Source: Stichopus chloronotus
Taxonomy: Eukaryota > Echinodermata > Holothuroidea > Aspidochirotida > Stichopodidae
DNA: 64,000 bases
Direction of reading: 5' to 3'
Assembly (NCBI GenBank): GCA_021234535.1
Contig: SFZH01000008.1
Coordinates: 17,089,358 to 17,153,357, forward strand
In this document: one piece after another, positions 45,491-58,984 of the stretch
Numbering within the stretch: the first letter of the stretch is position 1
Layout: each line of letters begins with the position of its first letter
The notes under the pieces: model-generated
The model's input: only the letters and a program-made list of their open reading frames with translations
Database searches by the model: none
What the model was told of the DNA's origin: nothing
Position numbers and translations under genes: made by a program

Positions 45491-48400
45491 TAGAGATAGT
45501 TTTTTTTTTTTGTCACTTTAGAGGTAGGCCTACTGATATTAATTTTTGCCTCACTTTATTACATATATTATCATTGAAAACGCCAATAAGAATCATTATC
45601 CATATGGGTATGATGTAACAACTTTGCAGTTCTTCCGAAAAATCTGAGGCAAATGTACCAATAATTCCATACATCTTGCACATACATTAGTTACCGAACA
45701 AGCATGTGTGCAATTGAATTCACCCTACACAGGATGTAGAGGACCCTCAACACAAAAACACGAATTTCAATTATTTTGTCATAGTACAGTATCAGTTTGT
45801 ACCCTTTGAGGTAATGAACTCTCCCATATGTATCTGCAGGTGAGCTTATACTGGGAGGAATGATCCATTGACTACGGCAGTACGAGCACGCAATGTACGC
45901 ACCAATCAATCCATCGTTTATAAAAAGAAGATCAGATTTTGACCAATCACAGTGACGGTTTCATTAAAGACATCGTCTTGTCAATCTAACAGCATATGTA
46001 TTGAACATAAATATGTGAACGAAAAGGTGTGGAGACCCGTTAGCAGGATCTTTGAAAAGGAGGTGGGGCTCGCAGGCTTTGGTTGAGGAGGCCCGTCATC
46101 AGTTGTCGCGTTGCGTTAGGAGAATTTTCTGATCAAAATGTTGCTTAGAACCTTGAAACACACTTCCCGTGCCTTGAGGCTGCATTGAAAACATTATAAT
46201 TTGGAGATGTTTCGCTTTTTGATGTTTAGCTTTATGTTGAGATAAAAACGCGCTGTGTAATATATGCATATGGTCATCAGATTAGGCAAGGAACGGGCAA
46301 TGCTTGACATACGTACGTAAAATATTTTAAGCGCGAAGGTCTTTGCCACTCCCTAGCTTCCCTTTCTGAGTCCTCGATATGTCTGCCCCCCCCCCCATTT
46401 TGCTCCGACTGTACGTGTAATTCATTTTACCCCCCCCCCCCTCCCCCCGACCTTCAGGAACTTTGCACTACCTCTGCATGCTAGTGGTCATTTCATCCTT
46501 AGTCGGTATGTATTATCATTCCAATCTTACCGTGAAGAACCACTCATAGTGCTTCCTGATATTATGTTACCCTCAGTCCACGGTAACAGTACATCAATGG
46601 GCATTCCGTTTTCAGTATGTACTACCACATTCCGGCTCAAGTACAAGTCTCCCCACGGGTAACAGAAATACTCTAGAGTATTGGAGAGAAGCAATTAGAG
46701 TGAAAATGACAAAGGACTCGAACTTGAAATACCATTTAGATACTACCAACAGTGGAGGCACCAGGATTTTATATCTCGGCGAAGGGGGGGGGGGTGGGGG
46801 AAAAGAAACGGTTGGGGGAACCTTCGAAATCGAGTGTAACGCAAGTTAAGCAAGGGAGTGGGTGGAGGGGTCCCCGACCGTGGGGTTCAAAGGCAAAGCG
46901 CCGGTGGGGGTCCAGGGTGGGAATCCCGGATGCTCTGGGTGAAAAAATGGATCTAAGGATAGGTGTATTTTTGTTCAAAATGGGGGAAAGTTGGGGATCA
47001 GAGAGTTTAAAGAAAGCAGATACGATAAAAATACAGATATTTATAGACCTGACGAGAAAGATCACCTTTTCACATGAAAAAAAAAAAGAGTTTATTTAAT
47101 AGATGAACTATTCGGTGAAGCTGTGTTACCACCTAAAGAGTGGATCCATTCGGAAAATGAGACAGGGCCTTTTGTAGGCCATCGCTAAGATTACGGAGCC
47201 TCGGAAGGGCGATGTTTGACTATGCAGGAAACATTTTTATCCAAGATTTTAACGTGCGCTCCTCGCCAATACATTGTGGCGCTCTGTTTGTTCTCAACCC
47301 CAGCCCCCAAATCCTGGTTAAAAAGTTGTCCCACTGTATCAGAGGGATGCACAGGGTTTTTCCATATCACACTGTATCTCGATTCCCCTCTGGAAACACA
47401 TTCTTGTGACATCATTAGAGCCAAAATGAATGCTGAGCCTCAAAATTAGGGCAACTTGGTCTCAAAAATTTTAAGTTCGTCAAAAATAATGTCCGCACCC
47501 CCCCCCCCCCAGAAATATTGAACCCCCCATAGGTGCAGACTTGCTATTCTTGCTTATTGCAATCGTATTCTGGCAAAATACTTCATCCGAGCCATGGGGT
47601 TCACCTGACTTTGATGATGCCGGTTGACCTTCAAAATTTAAGGTTAGGAATGTTGATTGACTTATTGCCAAGCTGTAAAGACTCGAGTCACTGTAAACAT
47701 TTGTACTATGATCAAGCGTGACTGAAGTATCCATAAACCAGTAGGCTGGAGGGTTTGCTTAAGGAATGAAATAACGCCAGACTGATTATTTACTAGCGAA
47801 TAAATCGAAGAAATGCTAAATTAAAAAAAAAAATTAACTACAACAAGCAAAGATGTACCAACCATTTTACAATTTACACTTAAGATGGTTCGATGGTTTA
47901 TGAGCCAATGTAAATGTCAGGAATCAGGAGTTATAGATCTTGCGTGTTAAAGTTTTTGTGACGAAGACTGTCCTTTTCTGAAAAAAAGTAATGGACAGTC
48001 ACATGACGCCTAACGAGCCAATCGCACATTGCAGCATAACTCACAAACGTGTTGATGTAGCCAATGTTGTCTATGTAACACGTAAGGAGAACACATGTGG
48101 AGGGCTGGGGTAGGAACGTTTGTGTTAAGGGGCTGTGGCGTAGCTAGGCTTTTATCAAATAGAGCAAGTAACTAAATTTCCTCTCTTTTTTCAACCTTCT
48201 GCATCATGCAAGGTAAGTTAAAAACATAAGTTTTACACTTAGCCAGTGACGAAGGGCCCAATCCCCCCCCCCCCCCACTCCGTGGTAAATATTCGCCATA
48301 TGTAAGCTGGACTAGATGAAAAATGGTGCCACATTCTAATGCCGAGATTAAAACTGAATCTTCAGAAATTCCCATTTCTTCAGTAATGAATTTTTTTATC

Positions 48401-51061
48401 TTTCTTGGTGAAATAAAATAGATCTTATCTGTTGTGATCTTGGGTCTGTCCAGGATTTTCAGCAGGTGGAGGGGGGGGGGGGGTTGGTCCGTGGGAAAAG
48501 GCCAAGGGGGATTATCTAAGACGAGCGTCACCATCCTCTGGCGCTTAGCATACCAAAATATGTGTGGCTTTGCAACCCCCCCCCCCCCCCTTACGATGGC
48601 CGAAAACTGCTCTTACCAGGTGTCCTAAGCTGTCAGGGATCTCATGTCTGTTGTTGCTCAATGAGGAAAACATCAATCTATGAAAAATGGTGATAAGTTG
48701 AAACGCTTATATCTAGAATATTTTCACCAATTAAATTTTATCTCATCCCATTTTCTCGTTAACCTTTTAAAAATCTTAAGGTCAGTTCCAGCACTTGGTC
48801 ACACGCCTCGTAATTTAGAATGACAATGTAATAATTCAGTGCACAATATTGAAGATATTCCAAGACAGGCGCCGCTTAAGGGACATGACTTTCGGGGCTA
48901 ATTCACATTTTACCATCTAAGCCGAGGGCCACACTCAGCTGGTGCGTAGCGTAGCCAGAAATTTTTGGCCAAAGCAGCCTCACAGACTGCAGGAAACGGC
49001 ACCTCTCATACCTTTAGGTGTTAACGGCATCAAGACATTAATTATTTCAAAATTAGATCTCGAGAATCAAATCGTTTCTCTTCCAAAAATAGTAGTGAAT
49101 GATAGTTTATATAAAATATTTGCTCAAATTTTTGGTAGGGGATAGCCAATTATTTGAGCCACCCCATTTGTAAACCTCCAAACCCCACCCCCATTTTCCT
49201 GATTCTGTTACTTCTGCCACAGAACATTTGACGTTTTGCCGAGTTACTACTATCTGGTCAAAATAACAGAATTTAGAAATTGACGTTTTCACGAGAAACC
49301 GGAGATCTCGTCAATGCATAAATTTTCTGAAAATTAACGTATTTTTCTATGTTGTAGTCACTACTTTTGCGTCAGAATGACTTGAGGGGATTCTGATGAC
49401 CACAGGCAGGAGATATAATATCATGGCTATCGACAAATGCGTTTCCGTTGTAGATTCCTGTAGGGGGGAGGGGTGGTTGAGGCGTTCATTTTCGAAAACT
49501 GAAAAGGTGCTACCTGAAAAAGCTTGTTTTCTCCACCGAGAAGAGCTTTTCGCTCTCTGTATATATATACGCACATACATACCTACCACGTAACGAGTGT
49601 ACCCCCCAACCCCACATGACCTCCCCTACCCCACGGTAATGCTCCTCTGTGAGTGACTTATTGTCCCCTGCCACACATAGCTACTCCACTGGTGAAGGGT
49701 CGTATTGAAGGATAATCTTTACGTCATTCCGAAAGCCTACTTGAGAAAATCTTCACAGATCGTCCTTCTAAGACAAAAAAAGAAAAAAAAAGAAAAACGT
49801 ATTGAGGCTTTTATCATTGTTGATTGAGATTAATATATCGGTAATATGGAACTTTCCACATTTTATCAATAGCAGATCATGTCATGTTTCTGAACTCTAT
49901 GAAAATATGTGCACGATAGGTTAGTAACATATCAATAGAAAACTTGCAAATTTTCTTAATTATTTTAATAAACAGTTCTATAGTATAGGTAGGCTATCGC
50001 AGAGGAATTAGAATTGTCCTTCAGACTTTTCAAGCAGGTTAGGACTTTACCACATAAAAACATACAGTTTCTCTTGGACAGATATAACAGAGTACGGAAC
50101 TTCCATATCAGCTGTTGCCCCACTTTCCCACTTGGATCCGCCACCGCAGGGGGCTCTCCTTGTCATACAAAGCTTGATTCTTCTGCACTTTTCGATTCAC
50201 TAGGACGATTCTCTGTATGGTTATCGTGTATCGTTTCGATGTAATTTTGTAATCTTTTGTAAAATAGTGAATTTGCCCCTGACAATTACAAATAGTAATT
50301 TTGCAAAGAATATACTGTATGGTGGCACAGCACTGGCGCTTCGCTTAAATTATCTTTTGCTGGACCTTGTTTTACGTCTTTAATACTTCTCTACAGGCTT
50401 TGTCCACCTTCTTGACAAATTTCTGGCAACTCGCCTGTATACAAGCTTCATTTATGGCACGTTATGTGTGCTCTGTTGGATGATGTGCTACTCAGTTCGG
50501 CCTCTCTGTGATATCTGCATCTACATTTCTTTTTATGGTAGGACTATGGTGGGAAAAGAGGGGAGGGGAGGAGTTCATTGTAATTGAGAACCTCCGAATA
50601 CCAAGAGTTCGCCCACTCAAAATTCCTTCTTAAGACAGGGAAGGGGTGTTATAAAACTCTACCGATTCTGATTAATAATTACAGTTATTAGTAATTCTCA
50701 TTATCGCAATTATTTTGCATTATGAATTTTTCGAAAATAATATAGCTTTTTGTAGGTAACATTTCCAGTCAGAAGGAAGTTAGTCACCTCACGTACAGTC
50801 AATTTGTTATTAAATATAAGGTGTTGGGAATTCCCTCAGTTGCACCATACTGAAGACTTATAAATTGTAATTAATATGGAGGAAAGGAAAATGGAGATCG
50901 GGACTATGATGAGTTTAAAAAAGAACTTTAAGTAAGAAATAATTTAAAGTTTCACTTTAATTAAAACTTAAATTCTGAATCCATATACAAATTCAGTTAT
51001 TCCATCATTTTCGCATGGGCATTGTCAGAATATCCACAACACTACCATGACGTAGAATTTC

Positions 51062-51125
51062 CGTAGAATCTTACCTACGAACAGACTTATTTTCGTAGAG
51101 TCTTACCTACGAACAGACTTATTTT
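51062..51125. repeat. Two-copy 32-bp tandem repeat
   Basis: CGTAGA(A/G)TCTTACCTACGAACAG begins at 51062 and 51094. Confidence 0.88.
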
Positions 51126-52479
51126 GTTACCAACCGACAGATTTTCCTTCTTACCCATGGTAAAGACCGACTCCTTACCAAATAGTTTCAAGTTTTACGA
51201 TTGAGGAGGAGTCTTTGGATTATTAATTTAGAGGTTGCTGCTATTGTTTCTTCTGATTTGTTGGTGGACGCTTTGCTTTCTCGAAGAAAGAGTTTCTCTT
51301 GGTTCGACGCAGCTTATTAAACATCCTTGCAATTTCTTAATTTATCACCCTGTATTTGATATGTTATTCAGTGTAAGCAAGACAACTAGGTACAGAATAT
51401 TTTTGAGTAGATAAACTTTAGACACTCCTGAGTTTTTATCTCAAGTTGAATGCTGAGAACAGATTTCTAATATGTTTTTTATTTTGCTTAAAGGAGGAGG
51501 TGCGTTTTAGTGTTTTGATAATTTCCCAAAATTCTCCATATTACCGTCTTGCTTGTATGAAATATTATATTTAACTGTGCTAATGAAATACACAAAAACC
51601 CGATCACTGTTGAGGTTATCGTCAATAAGTCTACATTCGTTCCCTCAAAGCGACCAACATTATTACCCTCATCACAAAACGACGCTACCTTACTTACGGA
51701 GAACTAAGAAATCCCGTCGTAAGTTATTGCCATCATTTTTTTCTTCTTTTTTAATATTTTAATGATGATAGTTTCCTCATAGGCCTATGTATGATGGAAC
51801 TCGTGACACAGTTGAAATAAATCACAGAAAAGCAGGAAAAATACAGTATCGCCCACCGGTAAGTTTGTAAGGGTCGAAAGCCAAACATATCAGTTGCGTA
51901 CAGGTACGAAGGATAATATCGTCTCATCGCTGAAGTAGACAGAATTATCGTTATTATCTAATCTAGATGTGATTCAACCGAGGCGTAAATATAATAATAA
52001 AAAAATCAAATATGATATTTATTATCCATAAATGTTTATAGGATGGATGAGAGTGGCTTATATGAGAAACTCAAGCACTTGAGACAGGTTTTTATTGGTG
52101 AATAAGGCCTACAGTGTCATATCGAACAGAGCAAAATCAGAATTTGCTACTTTACATATCAAGGGGTCTGAGAATGGATGGGAGTGGGTGTGTTCTGTAT
52201 AAGGAATAAGTTGCTTTTTGCTAACTTTTATTGGTACCTGACTTTCGTCTGGAATTTGAACCACGAAATATGCCAATGTACGTATACAACGGTGGCGATC
52301 TTTTCAGATAACATTACCTTCAGATACTCCCAGGGCTTAAAACTATTCTTGACTTTTGGTCAAGAAGAGATTTTAATGAAATGAAATTTAGCTTTTGATA
52401 AGTTTAATACATTTTTTAATCATCAGCAAATTCATGTCTGCCCTACCTAGCTCATACTAAGAAATATAATAGTCCTGAT

Positions 52480-54510
52480 TGTAATGACTGGATGACACCA
52501 GCTATACTCAACTCCAGTCGTACGAAAAACCGTTTATAAAAGAAATATCTCGATCTAGTCGATCAATGAATAATTTAAATGATTATAAACGTTTTTGTAA
52601 TAGTCTTACTTCTGTTATTAGACATGCTAAGAAATCATGCTATGCTAACTTATTTAATAATGTTCATGACACTAACAGCATTTGGCTTTCAATCAACTCA
52701 TTGTTACAAGGTAGAAGGGATAATCACACTCGTGGACATATTAAGCATCAGGGATTTGTTGTCTCCAATCCAGTCGATATTAGGAATATTTTAAACGACT
52801 ATTTTACAGGTATTGGGGCAGCTTCTCAGGAAAATATCCCCATTGTCAATTCTCATTTTAGGTCCTATTTACAGACTTCGGTTCGTAATTCTTTTTTTCT
52901 AAATCCAACCACTAGTGATGAGGTTATCAAGATCGTTATGTCTCTGAAAAACTCTGCTGCTGGCTTCGATGGTATCACTACGAATATTGTAAAACACATC
53001 ATTTATTCCTTGCGCACGCCTCTCACATATCTTTGTTATCTCTCTATTACCCATGGCATTGTTCCCACTTCTCTTAAAATTGCACGTGTTATTCCTTCGC
53101 CAAATCTTGCGATGAGGACTCTGTGTAAACAACTATAGACCTATTTCCATATTAACATGTTTCTCAAAGGTACTAGAAAAAACCATTTTCTAACGTATTC
53201 ATACTTTTCTAAAGCACAATATACTTCATAATTTTCAATTTGGTTTCCTCCCCGTCTCAGGCTATTCTACCCTTTACGAATAAGGTCATGGATGCCTTTG
53301 AAAGGAATCACTATGCTTTTGGTACATTTCGTGACTTGTCCAAGGCCTTTGATGCCATTGATCATGTTATTTTACTTCATAAACTAGAATCTTACGGTAT
53401 CAGGGGCACTGCACTTCAGTGGTTCAAAAGTTATCTTACTGATAAAAAACAATTTGTTTCCATCAACAATACAAATTCCGTTTCTAAGAGTATTAAATGT
53501 GGTGTTCCTCAAGGATCCATTCTTGGTCCATTATTATTCGTTATTTATGTCAATGATCTTCATAATGCCAGTAGTTTTTTTTTTTCCATACCATTTCCTA
53601 TGCTGATGATACAAGCCTATTCTCTAGTCCCAATATTACCCTCCTTTTATACACAATTCAGATCAAGTTTATAAATATTGATAATTGGTTTTGTGTGAAC
53701 AAATTGTCACTTAATGTTAAGAAAACTACTTTCATTGTATTCAGTTCATTAGCTAACCACTAATGCTAATAGTATTAATCTCTGTGTGAAAATAAACTGA
53801 CTCATAATGTCACCAAATCTCTCGGAGTTTTTATAGATAAACATCTTACTTGGAATAACCATATTCAGCATATTGGTCCTTAAATCTCAAAAGGAGTCGG
53901 TATTCTCAATCGCCTTCGATATATACTTGCTAGACACATCATGATTACTTTGTACAACACCCTCATTCACCCTTACCTTACTTATTTTAATATTGTTTGG
54001 GGTGTCACATATGCCACAATATTGCAGCCCCTTTTTATTCTCCAGAAAAGGGCTGTTCGTCATATTTTTAATGTAGATTATCTTCACCATACCGCACCAT
54101 TCTTCGCTCATTTGCATATTCTCAATGGTTATGACATAAATTGTAATTATGCTGCTATTTTCGGCGTTCAATTGGTTGGGTGATGTATCTCCGACTATTT
54201 TTCTCAAATATTTTCAGTAGCGTAGCAGAAGCCATTATTACTCTAGTCGTTCCCAAATTCATCTCTCCGTGCCGTTCTTCAGACTTAATTACCACGACCA
54301 TTTTTTCTTTCTGGAAATTACTTACATGTGTAACAATTAGAGGTACAGTTTGTCATACACCTTCGAGCCTGAAAAGTAACAAAATGTTTAAAAATACCCT
54401 ACTTACTCTTAAAGATATGAGGTTCTCCAAGATTTTTTCCCATTGTTTATTTATGTCAAACATCTCTGAAAGGATTTCCAATATATCAGTCTGGGGCGAT
54501 TACATCTGAA
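52480..54510 (+). pseudogene. LINE (CR1/jockey superfamily) reverse transcriptase remnant, 5'-truncated
   Basis: The order of blocks is that of a non-LTR element from the endonuclease-RT linker to the C-terminus: a linker with TKNRLYKR-like and NDYFTGIG segments (52500-52830), SAAGFDGI, NYRPISIL (about 53128), FRDLSKAFD (RT motif A, about 53327-53353), GVPQGSILGP (motif B, 53501-53530), the catalytic YADD (53599-53610), and an LGVFIDKHLTW...HPYLTY...LQKRAVRHI tail (53820-54080). A frameshift falls in a run of 13 T between motif B and YADD; others lie near 53100 and 53220, with internal stops. There is no endonuclease domain upstream. It is a dead copy. Confidence 0.88.
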
Positions 54511-54670
54511 TGTAATCGATCACGATAATTACAATTACCTCAGGTTTTAACGATTATGATTACGATTACAGCTGAAATTAAAGTAATTAATTACGATTAC
54601 AATGACATTGCAATGTAACCATGATTGCAATGGTGATTACATTGTTTTCTTGTTTACATTGTTTTCTTGT
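54500..54670. repeat. Degenerate GATTAC/AATTAC repeat
   Basis: Repeated TAATTACGATTACAATGACA-type words and their reverse complements occur just after the LINE, then three copies of TTGTTTTCTTGTTTACA-like words. Confidence 0.7.
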
Positions 54671-55389
54671 TTACATTGTTTTCATTGTTTTCTACATCTC
54701 CACACTTCTACAAAGAGAAGATATACAACAACTCTAAGATACAGTCCAGTTATTGTTTGTTTCTGTAACTTTATTTCAATCTCAAATTAACAGTATAATA
54801 CAGCATACATGGAGTATATACAGAACTGAAGGAGATTGAGTAGTGACAACAAGAAGCTTATTTACGTTTCCACCCGGTACAAAGAAACTAAGAATGTTAC
54901 GAAAATAAAGGTAAATAGGGAAAAAAAAAGAAAATATACAGAAGAAAGACAATTAAAAGAAAGAATGAAGCAAAGAGAGTTTAAGACTTACGTAGGTCAT
55001 TGTGAGGTATACTTTGACCTGTTTTTTTAAAGAAATTTAGGGTTTTACAATCTTTCACTTCCATTGTGAGGTTATTCCATGTTTTTGAATTAGTATAACA
55101 GAGGGAGAGTTGTGAGGATTTAACACGTGCCTTTCAATGGTGTACAAAGCATACAACGTATACTACGTTCTAATAATAGACACTGGATACAACGTATACT
55201 TTCCAGATATATCTTGGTTAAAGGACATAGGCCAATACTGTGAGGCCAAATAGCGGATCCAGGTCATTTGTTTGGAAGGACCAACATAGAGTGATTGTTC
55301 TATAATTTAATGTTACCAGAAAATAACCCGAAAACAAAATGTTCAAAGTAACGCAGCAGGCACTGGCGACATGGTTGCATCTTTCCTGT

Positions 55390-56335
55390 GGAGGGGGGGG
55401 GGGTGGGGGATGGGGAGGGAGACAACCTTAAGTGGCGCACATCATCACTTACATGCGAGCTAGGATTGTATAAGATTACATGTCCAGTGACCAGAGCGCC
55501 GATATCAGTTGGAGTGGAGCTGTGCTACCAGAAAAATAATGAGCAAAAATACCCCCAGATCACGGGATATTGCCTAACCCTGGTTTCAAAGAGCCTTCCT
55601 AAACGGTCGCTGGGGATGGGTTCCCCACGGCAACGTATCTCACCCAGATGTGATACAGTGAAACAAACAGAGCAATTGCGAGGTTAATATTCCTCTCATG
55701 AATGCTGTTTATTTGTTGATAATCCTTATTTTTTTCTCAGAAATAATACTTTTGGTCTACCTTGAGGGGAGGGGTGGTGAACCCCGTTTACCCCTCATTT
55801 GGCTCCACTAGTGTGTGAAGCTATATTGAAGCGTATCCAAAATAAATAGTCAAAGTTCATGGCAATTTCTCCGGTCGTACGAGTTCATTTTTTTGTTTAC
55901 TTCTGTGCTTCTTTTTGATGGCACCGCGTAATTACGCCTATTCGTGATCTTTCAGGTAAAGAAGGCTCGTAAAGTGATTCGAGTTGTAATACACTGAATA
56001 TTTAACATTTTGTAAGCACAATCAAGTGTTCCTGAAGTGTCCATAAATAAATACAGTAGGGATGGGATGTGTTTATATTGACATGTTCTGAAGATAGAGT
56101 TGATAAACCGTTCTTGGTAAGAGTAGACCCATAACTTGATGGTTAGACTCAGACCCGTGACAGGGTCAGATTCATAAAGGATGTGAAACAGAAATAGGGG
56201 GGGGGGGGGAGGGAAGCCGCTTACCGACGTAGTGACTTGCAATTGATAATTTCTAAACCCCAAAATATGGGGCACAAAATACTTAGGATCATTTGTCCTC
56301 CTTCAACCGCCACCCAGTCCCCCCCCCCCCCACCC
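55390..56335. repeat. Poly-G/poly-C tracts
   Basis: Long G-runs (about 55392-55403, 56198-56208) and a C-run (about 56319-56331) lie within otherwise AT-rich sequence with no recognised gene. Confidence 0.8.
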
Positions 56336-57429
56336 ACCTTTGACTATGAACGTGAGGTTGACTTAGTATGGACTCTACAGGATCAGTTGCATAGCGTATA
56401 ACTTGATGTTTTGCACAATCACGCAGATGTAAGCCATTTAAATATTGCCAGTCTATGCTCGTTTTAACAACTTTGAAAAGCACACCTACAAATCTGGCAC
56501 ACACACACACGTAAATACCCGCTTAGTGCGCCGATGGCGGACATGAACTCACTTTGCATATGATGTCCCCACTAAGTGGTATTTAGTCTTGCATGTATCC
56601 ACGATTCACGCCCGAAACGGGATTATGTGTATAATTTTTTACACACATACACCCCTATACACAGGTATTGATCCATAAAATAGATAATTGGGGAAAAGTT
56701 GGATTGACCTGTAAAGTTGAGGGCGCATATCTGATACTCCAATTTGCATTATGTTAAAATATCCAGAAACGGGCATATCCCCGTTTTTCAGCGTAACCTC
56801 GGTTGCAAGCTCGAAGTTCCTGTGTGTGTCTCCGTTCGGCGCCCTAAACAAACCCACACACATAGCTTTGTTTTCCATTCATTCCGAGAACCCCATTGTG
56901 CTTTCTTTTGTTTTTTCTTCCTCAACCCTAACCTTAACAAGAGACTCTCTATTGTTAATCTTGAGACGACCTCAGAAATCTATTGAATTTTCTTCAGAGG
57001 ACCTAAAATCTATGGTTCGATCCCACCCGAAAACAAGGGCACACACACACACACCCATATTTGTAAAGCGCAGTCCATCACTTGTATGGAACTTATTTTT
57101 CAGGGTAACTGTTTTAAAATAGTTCAGTTCAGGGCGTTGTTTGTCTCATTGTCAGAACTATGTACCTCAGTATAGTGTGATGTTGCTTTTACGAAGAGGT
57201 AACCCAAGACTCCTTATTTCCTATCCCTTTACTAAACAGATAATTTGTATTCAATATATCTTTTCATGACTCCGGCTCATGATTTGGAAACGTATTCCCA
57301 TATCTTGATCAACAGTTATGTTGAGATACAAATTGTCGGTTAACCGACTGTCATTTCTTTTCGGTATCTGAAATCGGTTAGTAGTGCAGAATGGTTTACC
57401 GTCATAATCTACGGCGTCTGGATAGGGTC

Positions 57430-57870
57430 ATGGGGAAAAAATCGTTTTTCTCCCTTTTTTCGTTTTTCTCACATTTATTTTCTTTTTATTGACTTTTTGC
57501 GTCATTCCAACTTTTTTCCGTTTTTCGTTTTTTATTTGTTTTCCTGATTTTCTTCCGAAAAAAAGTAAACGAAAACAAATCAGAAAAACGAAAAGAAGAA
57601 CCTTAGAAAAACAAGAAAGAAGTCAGGAAAAAAACTCAGAAAAACGAAAATAAAACTAAGAAAAACGAAAAACAAAACAAAATCGGGATAACGAAAGAAA
57701 AGTCGGAAAAACGAATAGAAAAGTCATGAAAGCAAAAATAAAAACAAGAAAAGGGTAGAAAAACAAGGGATAAACTTAGCAAAAGAAAAAAGTCGAAATA
57801 ATGAAAAAAAAAGTAAGCAAAAGGAATATTAATGTTGAAAACATCAAAAGAAAACCGAAAAAGATTTTTT
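57430..57870. repeat. Skewed tract: TTTTTCGT-rich half then AAAAACGAAA-rich half
   Basis: From about 57436 to 57552 the plus strand is nearly all pyrimidine (CGTTTTTCTC words). From about 57556 to 57870 it is nearly all purine (GAAAAACGAAAA words). The two halves are roughly complementary, so the region could fold back. Confidence 0.85.
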
Positions 57871-58984
57871 TTATTTTTCCCATGCCCCCCATCCCGCCGC
57901 TGTAATTATCAGTATCTATTGAAAATTTCAGAGTATGTTCCTGTATTTTTTAATTTATATTCCCGAGTCCAAGAAAAAGCAATATTTCCTCATAGAAGTC
58001 CCACGGTTTCCTCGCATATATGACGTCTGCGGCACGGCATCTACTGTGGTCGATATGAAAAATTCGGTTATGCTCATTCTGCAGAAAAGGGTTGAAAGAG
58101 AAAGGTGAAGAGACGAGATGGAGTGATCGACTAGAAGAAATTTGGTGAGGGCGACACTTCCTTGGGTGAGAGTTACTGCATCCCTGAAGAAGAAGCAACG
58201 ATCAACTAAAAATGAGAACCCCCCGGTTACAAAGACTCACTCAACAGAAAATAAAATAAAAGTTGACTACAGGCTATTTCCAGCACACGAAGACATCATT
58301 TCAAAGTGGCATAAGTTTGCATCATTAAGCATTTCAAATCATTAAAAAAAATTATGAGAGTGAATTTGAACCACATCCCTCAAATTTCTGGTAATCGCTC
58401 CTCAACTGGCATCCCCCTCTCTAGAAAATTCTGTGGAAAGCAATTCTTTTTGTTTGAAAACTTTTAATGATATATACTGTGATTCTGAGGAACGATGTTT
58501 TTAATGTGAGCAGTGTTTTAAAATATGAATAAAATATCAGGAAAAATGCCAAGTAAAATATGGCCCCAGATGCAATTTACGCTGTACATAGCGTCTACAT
58601 CGTTCGATTGTTACAATTCATAAAAATGTTTTTTTTCAACAGGTGATAAAAATTGACGACCTTCAGAACAAATAAAATCTGTGTTTGAAAAATGTAGTTT
58701 GAACATTGCAAAGAAGTTTTAAATAAATAGTAATAAGTGACCGGGTAAAGAAATGTCTTTTGATGTTTCTTTTACGTGTTAGTAAGATATCTTACAACTT
58801 CATTCGTGGCTAATGCATTGCCAAAGTGTAAAGGCTATAATCAATTTTTTTCTTGTGAATGATTGGAATAAAAAGATACCTATCAGACTGAAATTCGAAA
58901 GAGAAGAAAATATGAAATACAAATTTTTGGAGAAAAAAAATTTAAAACTCTATTCACAACTTTATCTGCAGATCGGAAGTACTC

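Larger units (their letters stand above)
42916..52470. other. Intergenic region, no gene recognised
   Basis: AT-rich sequence with the minisatellite, MITE fragments and many homopolymer C or G runs (46387-46396, 46430-46448, 46786-46799, 47499-47510, 48264-48276, 48471-48483, 48577-48590). Several CAGTGG(C/A)G-type hAT-like ends appear (46750, 48133, 48939 forward; 49689 and 50149 reverse) but cannot be paired with certainty. The short ORFs have no protein-like conservation I recognise. Confidence 0.6.

Noticed and set aside
46750..49692. One 2.9 kb hAT element from CAGTGGAGGCACC to the reverse end at 49689
   Set aside because: The ends differ in sequence and the flanking 8 bases (ACTACCAA versus GTGAAGGG) do not match, so they are probably separate fragments.
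56744..57122. 80- and 123-codon overlapping plus-strand ORFs
   Set aside because: Overlapping frames with no conserved motif and CA-repeat content at the 3' end.
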